A stretch of DNA of 57,631 nucleotides from Gammaproteobacteria bacterium (GCA_030147855.1 JASBUO010000025.1:1-57631), one strand, 5' to 3'. Shown: positions 44,803-54,826, counted from the stretch's first letter. Notes: generated by a model from the letters alone, not told the origin. Numbers and translations are program-made.

Positions 44803-45699
44803 TTAAAGATTTTGAGCCAGTGCCTCAAGAATTGCCATACGAATGAACACACCATTTTGAATTTGTTTTAAAATGCAAGACTGAGGGCCATCTGCAACAT
44901 CTGCATCAATTTCAACACCTCGATTTATAGGCCCCGGATGCATCACTAACGCATTTTTTTTAGCATGCTGTAGCGCTTTTTGGGTAATTGCATATTGGCT
45001 ATGATACGCCTCAAAATCGAGACTTTCCTCTTTTGTGAAACGCTCCCGCTGCACACGCAATGTCACCACCACATCCGCATCTGCGAGCGCCTCTGACAAA
45101 CTATGTGTTGTACGACCATATTCCACTGCTTCAGGCAACCATGCTGAAGGCCCTGTAAATACCAGGTCTCCCACGCCCAAAATGGCACAAAGTCTTTGCA
45201 AAGATCCGAAAACTCGAGAATGTAAAATATCTCCAACTACTGCAATTTTAGCATTTGGTAAGTCAACACCCGCCTCAAGCATTGTCATGACATCAAGCAT
45301 TGCCTGCGTTGGATGCGCAAACATCCCAGCGCCTGCATTGACTAACTGCAATGTACTGGGCATTGAACCTTTTAACGCTTCAAACACATCATCCGATGAG
45401 TGGCGCATCACCAAAATATGAATACCCATCGCCGCAACTGTTTGTAGCATATCAAGCATCGACTCACCCTTGGTTCCAGCTGAACGTCTTGGATCTAAGT
45501 GAAGCAACGTCAATCCGAGTTTTTTTGCCGCCAAATCAAAACTTAAACGGGTGCGAGTACTGTCCTCATAAAAAACACTCAATACCACTATATGTGGATA
45601 TTTCGGATAAATTTCAGCTTGCTTAAAGTATTGTGCTCGATCAAACAGCTCGTAAGCGCATGCGCGCGTTAATGTGGTAACATCTAAGAAATGTTCCAT
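44803..45699 (-). CDS. pyrB: Aspartate carbamoyltransferase, catalytic chain
   Basis: 298 residues from ATG 45699, with CGGAG 9 bp upstream; a longer in-frame ORF would run into ruvX. Carbamoyl-phosphate site FYEDSTRTRLSFDLAAKKLG (STRT), then HPTQAMLDVMTMLEAG and the aspartate-binding region MHPGPINRGVEIDADVADGPQS are intact. It makes carbamoyl-aspartate in pyrimidine synthesis. It is 8 bp downstream of ruvX in the yqgE-ruvX-pyrB unit; no pyrI regulatory gene or pyrR follows. Confidence 0.93.
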   Translation of the reverse strand: MEHFLDVTTLTRACAYELFDRAQYFKQAEIYPKYPHIVVLSVFYEDSTRTRLSFDLAAKKLGLTLLHLDPRRSAGTKGESMLDMLQTVAAMGIHILVMRHSSDDVFEALKGSMPSTLQLVNAGAGMFAHPTQAMLDVMTMLEAGVDLPNAKIAVVGDILHSRVFGSLQRLCAILGVGDLVFTGPSAWLPEAVEYGRTTHSLSEALADADVVVTLRVQRERFTKEESLDFEAYHSQYAITQKALQHAKKNALVMHPGPINRGVEIDADVADGPQSCILKQIQNGVFIRMAILEALAQNL

Positions 45700-45706
45700 C
45701 CTCAAA

Positions 45707-46126
45707 CTACTCCGAATACTGTAACCATTGCTCCAAGATAACGCATGCGGCAATACTATCTACCTCCGTTTTTTTGAGCTTTCGATAGCCACCTTGCTCG
45801 AATACTTGTGCACGTGCTTCAACCGTTGAAAGACGTTCGTCCACTAAAAAAACGGGTAAATTAAACCGCTCTTGCAACGTATTTGCAAATTTTTGGGCGG
45901 GTTTTGTAACATATAATTTGCCACCATCAGCTTTTGTTGGATGCCCAACAACCAAAGCCTCGGGACGCCATGCCTGGATAAGTGCCGCAACTGCCTCCCA
46001 ACGCGGGGAACCTTCAACTGCTTTTAAAGTGGGAAGTGGAGTTGCTGTCGACGTAAGTCGCTGCCCAACTGCAACACCGATGCGTTTATATCCAAAATCA
46101 AATCCCAAATAAACGGGATTAGGCAT
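45707..46126 (-). CDS. ruvX: RuvX (YqgF) family RNase H-like nuclease
   Basis: 139 residues from ATG 46126; an upstream TTG at 46141 is less likely. It is an RNase H-fold protein with LGFDFGYKRIGVAVGQRL at the start, VVGHPTKADG in the middle and PVFLVDERLSTVEARAQ with catalytic acids. Members act as pre-16S rRNA processing nucleases. The start overlaps the yqgE end by 8 bp. Confidence 0.92.
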   Translation of the reverse strand: MPNPVYLGFDFGYKRIGVAVGQRLTSTATPLPTLKAVEGSPRWEAVAALIQAWRPEALVVGHPTKADGGKLYVTKPAQKFANTLQERFNLPVFLVDERLSTVEARAQVFEQGGYRKLKKTEVDSIAACVILEQWLQYSE

Positions 46127-46679
46127 GCCCGGCTTTTCCAATTAACTGATTCACATCAACTCCAATACCTTGGGCCGTCTTCGCCCAGCGCTCTTCAAAT
46201 GGCACGTCATACAACAGTTCAGCTTGATAAGGGCAAACGAGCCATTGCTCTTCAATTTCTTGCTCAAGCTGCCCTTCCCCCCAAGCCACAAAACCAAGTG
46301 CAACCAGCGCATCCGAGGGCCCATCATTTCGCGCAATGGCACGAATGATATCATTCGATGTAGTAATCGTCACGTCATCACTCAATAACAAACTAGAACG
46401 CCAAGTGCCAAAAGGACGATGAATCACAAATCCTCGCTCAGGCTGTATGGGTCCACCAAATAATAAAGGCTGATTTTTTTTATCAGCATCACCTGATTCG
46501 ATATGGAGCTGTTCAAACATAAAGCTGAGTGGGTACTGTAGGGGTTGATTAATAATGAGCCCCACCGCACCCTCGGCCTGATGTTCGCATACATAAATTA
46601 CACTGCGTTCGAAAGGCGTACCATGCAATGACGGCATTGCAACTAATAAGTGACTTCTGAGTGACAACGGCGCATCCAT
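46119..46679 (-). CDS. yqgE: YqgE/AlgH family protein
   Basis: 186 residues, the usual length. The family signature LRSHLLVAMPSLHGTPFERSVIYVCEHQAEGAVGLIINQPL opens the protein, and LLFGGPIQPERGFVIHRPF follows. The exact function is unsettled; the Pseudomonas homologue AlgH was first linked to alginate control. It forms the first gene of yqgE-ruvX-pyrB. Confidence 0.92.
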   Translation of the reverse strand: MDAPLSLRSHLLVAMPSLHGTPFERSVIYVCEHQAEGAVGLIINQPLQYPLSFMFEQLHIESGDADKKNQPLLFGGPIQPERGFVIHRPFGTWRSSLLLSDDVTITTSNDIIRAIARNDGPSDALVALGFVAWGEGQLEQEIEEQWLVCPYQAELLYDVPFEERWAKTAQGIGVDVNQLIGKAGHA

Positions 46680-46985
46680 TCACGCCTCCTAAATAGAACG
46701 AACTTAATCTGAGTATAGCGTTGTTTTTGATTTTTTTTTTAGCAAAAAGATTTTTTGATTACCTTAATAAGCTCGTAGATAAGCTATCCTACACGCATTG
46801 TAGACTGCTTTCATGCACTCAAAAAAAACGAGAGCAATAGCACCCAAAAGATGATGCGTCTCCGGACAACACAAATGATAGCCTTCCTCCACATAGCATG
46901 AAGTAAATACTGCTCGCTTTTTATTGCCCCTTTACTTACAGCCCGGTATGATAAATAAACGTTCTGTCACGAAAAAGGAGCATTT
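46680..46985. other. 306-bp divergent intergenic region
   Basis: The region lies between divergent yqgE and the glutamate-synthase-like gene. It contains an A/T-tract (T10 near 46731-46740), a short direct repeat of ATAAGCT spaced 12 bp apart near 46767-46785, and the promoter at 46924-46952. I see no RNA gene or ORF in it. Confidence 0.5.
46924..46952 (+). promoter_or_regulatory. Candidate sigma-70 promoter of the glutamate-synthase-like gene
   Basis: TTGCCC (46924-46929), a 17-bp spacer, TATGAT (46947-46952), 33 bp before the GTG start; AGGAG at 46976-46980 is the ribosome binding site. Confidence 0.5.
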
Positions 46986-48512
46986 GTGGCGACACCTCTT
47001 AGTATTGATCAAAAATATCCTCTTTTATTTAATACGCTGCTTCTCGATCAGCTGTATTCGCGCATTATTATTATTATGCTCTTTATTGTCTTTACTGTAA
47101 TTTATTTTCTGGATAAACGACAAAAGCGCCATACTATCCTCAGAAATTATCCCCTCATCGGGCACCTTAGATATTGGAGTGAATATCTGGGTGAATTTTT
47201 TAGACAATACTTTTTTGCAAGTGACCGTGAAGAACTCCCCTTTAATCGTGCAGAACGCAGCTGGGTGTATCGCGCAGCTAAAGCGGTTGATACGACCATT
47301 GGCTTTGGTTCAACAAGGCCGCTACACAATACAGGTACACTTTATTTTGTGAGCGCCCCCTTTCCTGTACTTTCTTCTGGTGAAGCGCATATTCGACCAC
47401 TGACCATTGGCAAGTATTGTAGAAAACCCTATGTAAGTAACCACCTGTTTCATATCTCTGCCATGAGTTACGGCTCTATTTCAAAGCACGCTGTAAGAGC
47501 ACTCTCATTTGGGGCAAAAAAAGCAGGCTGCTGGCTCAATACCGGCGAAGGTGGTATTTCACCTTATCATCTCGAAGGCAATTGTGACATCGTCGCCCAA
47601 ATTGGAACTGCAAAATATGGTTTTCGCAATACAGCAGGCGAACTTTCTGACGAGCGCTTGCAAATAATGGCTGAAAATCCACACATTAAGATGTTTGAAA
47701 TTAAGTTAAGCCAAGGAGCCAAACCGGGCAAAGGGGGTATCTTGCCAGCGATTAAGGTCACTGAAGAAGTTGCTGAAATCCGCGGCATTCCACCTCATGT
47801 TGACTCTATCAGCCCTAATCGTCATCCAGACATTGCAAATGTTGATGAATTACTAAATATGATACAGCACATTAGAGACCTCACGGGAAAGCCTGTCGGA
47901 TGTAAATTTGTATTGGGAAGCTATGAGTGGTTACATGATTTGTGCCTTGCAATTCATCAGCGCGGCATCTCTTCAGCACCTGATTTTATTTCCCTAGACA
48001 GCTCAGATGGCGGCACAGGCGCATCTCCTCAAGGTTTAATGGATTATGTCGGCATCCCTATTTCAGAATCGCTGCCTAAACTCGTTGATATTTTAGTGAT
48101 TTATAACTTACGTGACCGTATTAAAGTCATTGCCAGTGGCAAACTCATCACACCTGCTGATGTTGCCTGGGCACTATGCGCGGGCGCTGACTTCGTTACC
48201 TCTGCACGCGGATTTATGCTTGCCCTTGGATGCATTCAATCGATGAAGTGTCATCAAAACACCTGCCCAACAGGCATTGCGACTCACAAGTTACATCTAC
48301 AACGCGGGCTCGTTGTAGAAGACAAAATAGAACGAGTATATCACTATGCCGCAAGCATCGCACATGAAGTAGCAATTTTATGCCACTCTTGTGGTATCGA
48401 TGAACCGCGTCAGTTACAAAGAAAACACGCACGCATGGTACGCGAGGATGGCCTCTCTGTTTCCCTTGCTGATATTTTTCCAGACCAGCACCCACTCCCC
48501 GAGTATGAATAG
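46986..48512 (+). CDS. Membrane-anchored glutamate-synthase-like FMN oxidoreductase
   Basis: 508 residues from a GTG at 46986 with AGGAG 5 bp upstream. An N-terminal membrane helix (IIIIMLFIVFTVIYFL, ~24-39) precedes a complete FMN-binding glutamate synthase domain: HISAMSYGSISKHAVRALS, NTGEGGISPYHL, GAKPGKGGILPAIK, DSSDGGTGASPQG and the Fe-S ligand segment MKCHQNTCPTGIATH. It lacks the glutamine amidotransferase domain of GltB, as in stand-alone FMN-binding glutamate synthase family proteins of proteobacteria. The electron donor and true substrate of these proteins are not well established. Confidence 0.88.
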   Translation: MATPLSIDQKYPLLFNTLLLDQLYSRIIIIMLFIVFTVIYFLDKRQKRHTILRNYPLIGHLRYWSEYLGEFFRQYFFASDREELPFNRAERSWVYRAAKAVDTTIGFGSTRPLHNTGTLYFVSAPFPVLSSGEAHIRPLTIGKYCRKPYVSNHLFHISAMSYGSISKHAVRALSFGAKKAGCWLNTGEGGISPYHLEGNCDIVAQIGTAKYGFRNTAGELSDERLQIMAENPHIKMFEIKLSQGAKPGKGGILPAIKVTEEVAEIRGIPPHVDSISPNRHPDIANVDELLNMIQHIRDLTGKPVGCKFVLGSYEWLHDLCLAIHQRGISSAPDFISLDSSDGGTGASPQGLMDYVGIPISESLPKLVDILVIYNLRDRIKVIASGKLITPADVAWALCAGADFVTSARGFMLALGCIQSMKCHQNTCPTGIATHKLHLQRGLVVEDKIERVYHYAASIAHEVAILCHSCGIDEPRQLQRKHARMVREDGLSVSLADIFPDQHPLPEYE

Positions 48513-48568
48513 ACCCCACCCCGTACAGATAGCACTTGAATTATCAACGAGAAGGCAATTAACGCATC

Positions 48569-48604
48569 CTCTGTACATGACAAAAAAACCTGTAATGCAC
48601 AGAG
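48569..48604. repeat. Dispersed palindromic repeat, copy 2
   Basis: CTCTGTACATGACA, an A-rich loop, then TGTAATGCACAGAG form an imperfect 14-bp stem. It is the diverged relative of the palindrome at 35755-35795; both share CTCTGTACATGACA, the A-rich loop and CCTGT. It lies in the gap before dacB. Confidence 0.65.
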
Positions 48605-48748
48605 AAGCGCGTTTAAGAAATATACATAAATGACAGCAAATAAGCTTACAACACTGTTAAAAATTCAAGTGTAAAACGTATAAGCGACAAACCTACTTCT
48701 TTGAGCTATTCTTCAAGTGTAGGTGCACAAAAGAAGGATAAGTTGCCA

Positions 48749-50569
48749 ATGAAAAGGATTCTACTCACATGCACGTTTTGCTTGTTCTCCCTCTCTCTCT
48801 GGGCAGACAATCCCTCTAAAGCAGACAATACCCCAAAAAATGATGATATAGAGCAACTATTAAAACGTATAGACCCAAGTAGTCACGTTGGTGCACTGGT
48901 AGTTGATTTAAATACAGGTGAAACCCTCTATTCTCGAAATGCCTCTGAAAAATTTATTCCTGCAAGTAATATGAAGCTATTCTCTGACGCAGCAGCGTTA
49001 CTTGCTCTTGGCCCCAACTATCGTTTTCAAACTGAATTAAGCACTGATGCACACCACTTAGAAAAAGGTGTACTGAATGGTTCTATCTATCTCTACTTAC
49101 CCGGAGATCCATCTTTCACCAGCAATGATTTAAATCAACTACTTAGCACACTTAAATCCTGGGGCATACAACGCATTAAAGGAAACGTTGTACTTATCAG
49201 TAGTCGTCATAATATTAATCCCTACGCACCAGGCTGGACCCAAGAAGACTTAATCTATAGCTACGGTGCACCACTTGCTCCATTGGTACTCGATGAAAAC
49301 CGTTTGGTTGTCACAGTGAATCCCGCCGCACGTGCCGGGCAGCATGCTGTCATCGAGCTTCAGCCATCCAATAGCGGTGTTATACTCAATAATGAAGTCA
49401 CCACTCAAATAAAGGCCACCAATTGTGGGTTAAGTTACCTCATGAATACTAAAAACGAACTCACCGTTCGTGGTTGCATTGGGCTTGGTCAATGGTCTGC
49501 ACAACAAGGACTTGCCATCAAAAATCCATCTATTTATGCCAAAGCACAGCTCTACTCAGAACTCAAAAAATTAGAGATTACACTTGATGGAAAGATTACT
49601 TACGGTAAAAAACCAAAATATGCCATGTTACTTGCAAAACACGAATCTAAATCTATCTCGCAACTCCTTGCTGCAACCCTTAAAACTTCTGATAACCTCT
49701 ATGCAGATAGTCTTTATCTGCATACCGCTGCTGTTTTAAACGGCTCACCTGTGAATTGGGCTAGTGCAAAAACCGTACTAAAAAAATTTTTACAAGAAGA
49801 AACCGGTATTCAACTCAAAACTGCAAATTTCACAGACGGCTCAGGCTTATCCAGGCAAGACCGCCTTACACCACAACAAACCGTTGAACTCTTACAATTT
49901 TTATACTCACGCTTTCCTCTCTCCTACGAATATATTGCGGCCTTACCCGTTGCAGGACGCGATGGCACTCTTAAGAAACGCTTCAAAAAACCCTCTCAAA
50001 GAGGTTTTGTACGTGCAAAAACAGGGACTATGAGCGGCATTGTCAGCTTATCCGGTTACCTCTATACCGCAAATGGACACACGCTTGCTTTTGCGATTTA
50101 TATTAATAAAGGTGAAAAAACAAAGCCGCAAGTTACCTGGCGCTACCCATCTCTTGTTGATGCTTTATGCGATTTCTTCTTAAAACAACATCCAAGTGAA
50201 CCAAATGCTCCAAAAACACAAAACGCACACGCGCAAGTGACATTTCAACATAAAGCCTCGCAAGCAGAAACAGAGCAGAACCATGCAAAAAAATGGCGGC
50301 ACATCGAACTTGCCTTAAAGCACGCGCTAAAGGGTAAACCGGTTGCTGTTGTATATCGAGAAGACCATCTTGTGTTAGACGATCAATCAAAAGACACCAG
50401 CATTGTCTGGCAGGCCTTACAAACGGTCAATGAGAAATATCCTTTTTCAGCGGCACTACATGCGACATCGGCGCCAGTCAACAAAAGTACTAACCCTTCA
50501 CTGCTGTGGGTTAAAACGAATGGCTCTCCCAACACCCGCACCTGGACATTGCGCGACTCCGTCTTGTGA
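48749..50569 (+). CDS. dacB: D-alanyl-D-alanine carboxypeptidase/endopeptidase (PBP4)
   Basis: 606 residues from ATG 48749 (AAGGA 10 bp upstream). A signal peptide is present (MKRILLTCTFCLFSLSLWA). The three penicillin-binding motifs are SNMK (in FIPASNMKLFS, active-site Ser), SDN (in LKTSDNLYADS) and KTG (in RAKTGTMSGIVSLSGY), arranged as in PBP4/DacB with the large insert between SxxK and SxN. It cleaves D-Ala and peptide cross-links in periplasmic peptidoglycan. After the normal end at about residue 490 there is an extra ~115-residue hydrophilic C-terminal segment without known motif. Confidence 0.92.
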   Translation: MKRILLTCTFCLFSLSLWADNPSKADNTPKNDDIEQLLKRIDPSSHVGALVVDLNTGETLYSRNASEKFIPASNMKLFSDAAALLALGPNYRFQTELSTDAHHLEKGVLNGSIYLYLPGDPSFTSNDLNQLLSTLKSWGIQRIKGNVVLISSRHNINPYAPGWTQEDLIYSYGAPLAPLVLDENRLVVTVNPAARAGQHAVIELQPSNSGVILNNEVTTQIKATNCGLSYLMNTKNELTVRGCIGLGQWSAQQGLAIKNPSIYAKAQLYSELKKLEITLDGKITYGKKPKYAMLLAKHESKSISQLLAATLKTSDNLYADSLYLHTAAVLNGSPVNWASAKTVLKKFLQEETGIQLKTANFTDGSGLSRQDRLTPQQTVELLQFLYSRFPLSYEYIAALPVAGRDGTLKKRFKKPSQRGFVRAKTGTMSGIVSLSGYLYTANGHTLAFAIYINKGEKTKPQVTWRYPSLVDALCDFFLKQHPSEPNAPKTQNAHAQVTFQHKASQAETEQNHAKKWRHIELALKHALKGKPVAVVYREDHLVLDDQSKDTSIVWQALQTVNEKYPFSAALHATSAPVNKSTNPSLLWVKTNGSPNTRTWTLRDSVL

Positions 50570-50628
50570 GCAAAATCAGATCTTTTCAGTCTATAATATA
50601 ATAAATATATTTATTTTATGGACTAATC

Positions 50629-52851
50629 ATGACTCAATCCAAATCTGAACAAGCTTTTTCCACGCAATTGCTCAATCAATTAGATACTGTTTTTGAGCGT
50701 GATGTCGCGCGTGAGTTCATAAACAGAGCAAAATCTCAAAACAGTTCGGGAGCAGTATCTCGTGTATTCAATGACTTAGGACTTGACCTGCCACCATATG
50801 AACTGCAGAAACTACTAGATGCAAGAGAAGCCGGGGGATGGCCCGCGTTTGCAAAGGCTATTTCTGAGCAAATAGAGCCCATCATTGATTCACTTTTTTA
50901 CAGTGAAAAGCCAACACCATTTGATACTTTCTATAGCACACACTTTCGAGGTACATCTTTCAGCCAAGAAGAAATTAAATCCAAACTCGTATCAGGCCTT
51001 GTTACACAATACGCTGAATGTGCGACAGATGCGATGTTTACAACCTACCCCAATGATGCTTCTTTCATGTCAGACACAATAAGTGCTATAAACGAGGTAG
51101 CAACACTCATTCAAACCCCTGAGGCAATTAAAGCCTCTGCCCAATCAAGCTTAATTAATCCAGGGCCTATCAAAGCACATCTTACAAAACTACAAACAAT
51201 TGACCAAAAAAAAGTGAGCATGTTAGCTACAAATGACATCGCAATACTCTTAGGTGATACGATAAATGAGAGGAAAAAACTGCAAGCATTAGACTCTAAA
51301 AATTCGCAAGTTTTACAACTCATCGACATACTATTGGAGCTCGAGAAAAAAATAGCAGCCTATTCAATCGACCCAGATGAAGAGCCCGTAGAAAAAACCA
51401 TTCCTCTGTTGCTCACACAACTCTTAGATATACAAGCCCAGCTCGACGCACTTGAGTCAGAAAAGAAAATACCCGAGTTTGGACAAGCACGACAAAATAT
51501 TTCTAATGGTCTTAAAACATTACAATCTTCACTCGAAAAAAACCTGCAGCGCCTTGATAAAGTTGCCTTACAAATTATTGACTTAAAACTCGGCATGAAT
51601 ATCAGTGAGGTCGTCCAAACCCTTGATACACAGCTTGCCGCACTCGAAACACTTGCCCAAAAAAACACGGTCTTCTCCGGGAAAAATAGTCCGCTTGCCA
51701 AAAACACACAGACGGCCATCGATACCATCAAAGAAATCAAACGCACACTCCTTAAAGATGCGACCGAACTGTCCGTAGGACATAGCATAGAAGCCATACC
51801 AATACTCACCCAAAAAATAGTCGCACTTAATCAAGTGTTACAGCAAACAGCCAATGATCTTACAGCTCATACTAGGGGGCCCATACGGCAAGCTATTCAC
51901 AATATTTTTGAGCCTATTTTCAGAGCAGTTAGTAATTTCACTGCATGGTGTACTGGCTATATTTCTAAGGATGCGGCAAAAAAAACTGTGCAGTCAAACA
52001 TTCAGACACAATTAAAAGAGAATGAAAGCCTCACAAAAAATTTATCCCAGATAAGCCTCACTAGCCAAACAAGCCCAGCTATTTTAACCGAGCCCCCTAA
52101 TAATAAAAGCAGCAATCTCGCTGCAGATTTTCAAAGAGCACTCGATTGTGATGAATTATTTGTCAATGGGAAGGCTCTCTCTGAATATGCCGATGACTTT
52201 AATGATTTTGAAGAAGAGTCGGATGTTATGCGATTTATCCACGAAGTTATATTAAAAGATGTCACTGGTGATAAAACACCTATGCTACGATACATGAAAG
52301 AGAAGTTCCATCAAGGTGGACTTTTTTGGCCTGTTACGTCAGCCGTACAAGAAGCAATGACAAAGCACCCTGATACAGGGCAAAAATCTTATCATGCTGC
52401 AAGATTGCGAGATACCGCCAGTACGCACAAAGTCAATATTACTTCTAATGACACTGGATTTCTCATTGAAGAAACCTTAGTCGCAAACAACATACTCGTT
52501 GCACCAAATCCATATTCAGGAGAAGAAAATCCTCTTTACCTTGCTAGTGAAGACAAAACAACGCTCTCTGCTGAGAAGGAAGGTATGCCGATTCTAAGTG
52601 CAAAAGGTACTGTTCAAGTTGATTTTTCAGACGGTGCTTGTGAACCAACACTGACAGCGGTTGAAAATAGTATTACTTACGGACATCGCGTATTGGCTGA
52701 AACAATGGAAATGCTACGAGAAAACAGAGTGCACATGCTTGAGCAAATAGCTGAAACAGGACTCACTGATACTGAGTTAAGTAGCCGAGGCTCAACGCCT
52801 GAGCCTAATAGTGATAGTGAAGAAGAAACCAGAGATGGTCCACCCTTTTAG
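50629..52851 (+). CDS. Large helical protein with acidic tail, candidate Dot/Icm effector
   Basis: 740 residues, ATG 50629 with TGGAC 6 bp upstream. There is no signal peptide. Residues ~150-400 are mostly amphipathic helices and coiled coil; a short hydrophobic patch near 415-440 (HNIFEPIFRAVSNFTAWCTGYI) could touch a membrane. Residues ~500-700 look like a separate folded domain (DELFVNGKALSEYADDFNDF, GQKSYHAARLRDTAS, GTVQVDFSDGACEPTLTAVE). The tail is acidic (NSDSEEETRDGPPF), like the E-block near the C-terminus of many Dot/Icm substrates. I do not recognise the family. Codon usage looks like that of the other effector-like genes here. Confidence 0.75.
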   Translation: MTQSKSEQAFSTQLLNQLDTVFERDVAREFINRAKSQNSSGAVSRVFNDLGLDLPPYELQKLLDAREAGGWPAFAKAISEQIEPIIDSLFYSEKPTPFDTFYSTHFRGTSFSQEEIKSKLVSGLVTQYAECATDAMFTTYPNDASFMSDTISAINEVATLIQTPEAIKASAQSSLINPGPIKAHLTKLQTIDQKKVSMLATNDIAILLGDTINERKKLQALDSKNSQVLQLIDILLELEKKIAAYSIDPDEEPVEKTIPLLLTQLLDIQAQLDALESEKKIPEFGQARQNISNGLKTLQSSLEKNLQRLDKVALQIIDLKLGMNISEVVQTLDTQLAALETLAQKNTVFSGKNSPLAKNTQTAIDTIKEIKRTLLKDATELSVGHSIEAIPILTQKIVALNQVLQQTANDLTAHTRGPIRQAIHNIFEPIFRAVSNFTAWCTGYISKDAAKKTVQSNIQTQLKENESLTKNLSQISLTSQTSPAILTEPPNNKSSNLAADFQRALDCDELFVNGKALSEYADDFNDFEEESDVMRFIHEVILKDVTGDKTPMLRYMKEKFHQGGLFWPVTSAVQEAMTKHPDTGQKSYHAARLRDTASTHKVNITSNDTGFLIEETLVANNILVAPNPYSGEENPLYLASEDKTTLSAEKEGMPILSAKGTVQVDFSDGACEPTLTAVENSITYGHRVLAETMEMLRENRVHMLEQIAETGLTDTELSSRGSTPEPNSDSEEETRDGPPF

Positions 52852-52874
52852 TCAAAGGGTACATGACTCACACC

Positions 52875-53300
52875 CTAAACGTCATGCATCAATTGCTCAA
52901 TATGGCGTCGACAGGTAAGTGGCCTTGCAACATACCCCATGGATTGTCTTGTGCCGCCCGTGCCTGTAATCACCAATGAGCCATACTTAAAAATACTGCC
53001 AATGATCGATTGCCTAATATCAATACTTTCAATTTTTGATAATGGTACATCAATGGTTTGCCGCACTAAAATACCAGTTCGTAGGACGACTTGTTTTTTC
53101 TTGATAGTGAGAGAAGAAAACTGATAAGTCAGCCACATTAAAACACTCCAAATCATTCCTACCAACATAAATAACAGGCTCACCTCATGGAATGATGGAA
53201 AGGTAGTTCCAAGCCACGCACTGAACATTAGAAAAGCAATCGGCCAAATAAACAAAATCCAGTGCAACCGCGCCTGGTAAATCACTTCTTGACTCTCCAT
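52875..53300 (-). CDS. Bacterial PH-domain (YdbS-like, DUF304) membrane protein
   Basis: 141 residues from ATG 53300 (CGGAG upstream). Two membrane helices (WILFIWPIAFLMFSAWLG; VSLLFMLVGMIWSVLMWLTYQ) are followed by a bPH_2 domain (LTIKKKQVVLRTGILVRQTIDVPLSKIESIDIRQSIIGSIFKYGSLVI). This is the YdbS/YdbT-type layout. The role is not established. It diverges from dciA and ends 23 bp after the effector-like gene that runs towards it. Confidence 0.87.
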   Translation of the reverse strand: MESQEVIYQARLHWILFIWPIAFLMFSAWLGTTFPSFHEVSLLFMLVGMIWSVLMWLTYQFSSLTIKKKQVVLRTGILVRQTIDVPLSKIESIDIRQSIIGSIFKYGSLVITGTGGTRQSMGYVARPLTCRRHIEQLMHDV

Positions 53301-53372
53301 AGATAAATGCTCCGATTTTGTGCCCCATTCCTGTATACTAAAATACAAGAGACCGTTAAATAATCAAAGATC

Positions 53373-53813
53373 ATGCGCCAAATTACGCAATGCCTCAACT
53401 CATCCCTTGCATCAATTTATCAGGAAGCAGCCGAGCTGAACACCCTCACAGCGCTAGTCTGCGAGCAACTTCAAGAAAATATACCGTGCCACGTTAGCCG
53501 ATTCTCCAAAGGGTGCCTCACACTGACTGTAGAAGATGCGGTATGGGCAGCTCAACTACGTTATGAACTACCAACACTACGCGACCAATTACGCAAAGCA
53601 GGCTTGCACCACCTCATATCAATTAGAATTAGCCTTGCTCCTCACAACATACATCCGCTGCTTCGCCGCTACAAGAAGCGTTCACCACAATTCTCAAAAC
53701 AAGCTAAACAAGTTATTTGTGAAAGTGCGGAGGCATGCAGCTACCCCCCGCTCAAAGCAGCGCTCGAGCGTCTTGGCGCACATCAAGCTTCAACCAAAAC
53801 ACCCTCAGGATAA
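53373..53813 (+). CDS. dciA: DciA-like protein (DUF721)
   Basis: 146 residues. The DUF721 fold is recognisable: helical start, [39 protein letters not shown], then [12 protein letters not shown]. DciA is the ancestral loader of the replicative helicase DnaB in bacteria without phage-derived DnaC. Placement next to lpxC is conserved in gammaproteobacteria, but here it faces lpxC and their 3' ends overlap by 31 bp. The C-terminal basic region is shorter than in some relatives. Confidence 0.82.
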   Translation: MRQITQCLNSSLASIYQEAAELNTLTALVCEQLQENIPCHVSRFSKGCLTLTVEDAVWAAQLRYELPTLRDQLRKAGLHHLISIRISLAPHNIHPLLRRYKKRSPQFSKQAKQVICESAEACSYPPLKAALERLGAHQASTKTPSG

Positions 53814-54697
53814 TCATCACACACTTGATCATCTGCTTTAGGATACACATACTCCCAAGCATCTTCTGTAGCAATTAATGCACGGAGCAATCGGTTATTC
53901 AGTTCATGTCCTGAGCGGTATCCCTCAAAGGCACCAATTAAACTGGAACCAAGTAAATACAAATCACCCACTGCATCGAGCACTTTATGTTTGACAAATT
54001 CGTCTTCAAAACGAAGCCCATCTTCATTTAAGACACGGTATTCATCCACGACAATGGCATTGTCTAAGCTGCCGCCCTTAGCCAAATTAGCTTCACGAAG
54101 CTTTTCATAATCAGATAAAAAGCCAAAGGTACGCGCACGGCACACTTCTTTCAAATAAGAGGTGGAAGAAAAATCAAATGTAGCCGCTTGGGGCTTATCA
54201 TTAAATACGGGATGGTCAAATTCAATTTGAAATGACACACGGTAACCATTGTACGGTAAAAATTGTACGTATTTACCTTTATCTTCAACGCGCAATGGTT
54301 TTAAAATACGAATAAAGCGTTTCTTCGCTTCCTGTTCAACTACACCAGCCGATTGAATCAAAAAGACAAATGGCGCGGCACTACCATCCATGATAGGTAC
54401 TTCAGAGCCATCAATATCAACATATGCATTATCAATACCAAGCCCTGCAAAAGCCGACAACAGATGTTCAACCGTTGCAACACGCACACCCTGATGCTCA
54501 AGCGAAGTACATAAAGTAGTTTCACTCACATACTTATAAGATGCTGGAACTTCAGGAGAACCTTCAAGATCAGTTCGTCTAAATACAATGCCTGTATTAA
54601 CTGGCGCTGGACGCAACGTCAATAAAATCTTATCACCCGAGTGCAAACCAACTCCAGTGGCCTGAATCTCCGTCTTCGGTGTACGTTGTTTTACCAT
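53783..54697 (-). CDS. lpxC: UDP-3-O-acyl-N-acetylglucosamine deacetylase
   Basis: 304 residues, normal length. It is the committed zinc-dependent deacetylase of lipid A synthesis. The motifs are [37 protein letters not shown] (zinc His), [29 protein letters not shown] (zinc His and Asp) and [13 protein letters not shown] (catalytic His). It follows ftsZ by 129 bp on the same strand, the conserved ftsA-ftsZ-lpxC order. Confidence 0.97.
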   Translation of the reverse strand: MVKQRTPKTEIQATGVGLHSGDKILLTLRPAPVNTGIVFRRTDLEGSPEVPASYKYVSETTLCTSLEHQGVRVATVEHLLSAFAGLGIDNAYVDIDGSEVPIMDGSAAPFVFLIQSAGVVEQEAKKRFIRILKPLRVEDKGKYVQFLPYNGYRVSFQIEFDHPVFNDKPQAATFDFSSTSYLKEVCRARTFGFLSDYEKLREANLAKGGSLDNAIVVDEYRVLNEDGLRFEDEFVKHKVLDAVGDLYLLGSSLIGAFEGYRSGHELNNRLLRALIATEDAWEYVYPKADDQVCDDYPEGVLVEA

Positions 54698-54826
54698 GGT
54701 GATTTCACCTTGTTCTGTCCCCTGTCGGTTAACACAAAAATCTGAAAGATTCTAGCAATAATCGATTGATTAGTCTAAACCTTTTTAATGAAGCTTAGAC
54801 CATATCAAGGCACAAAAACAGCACAT

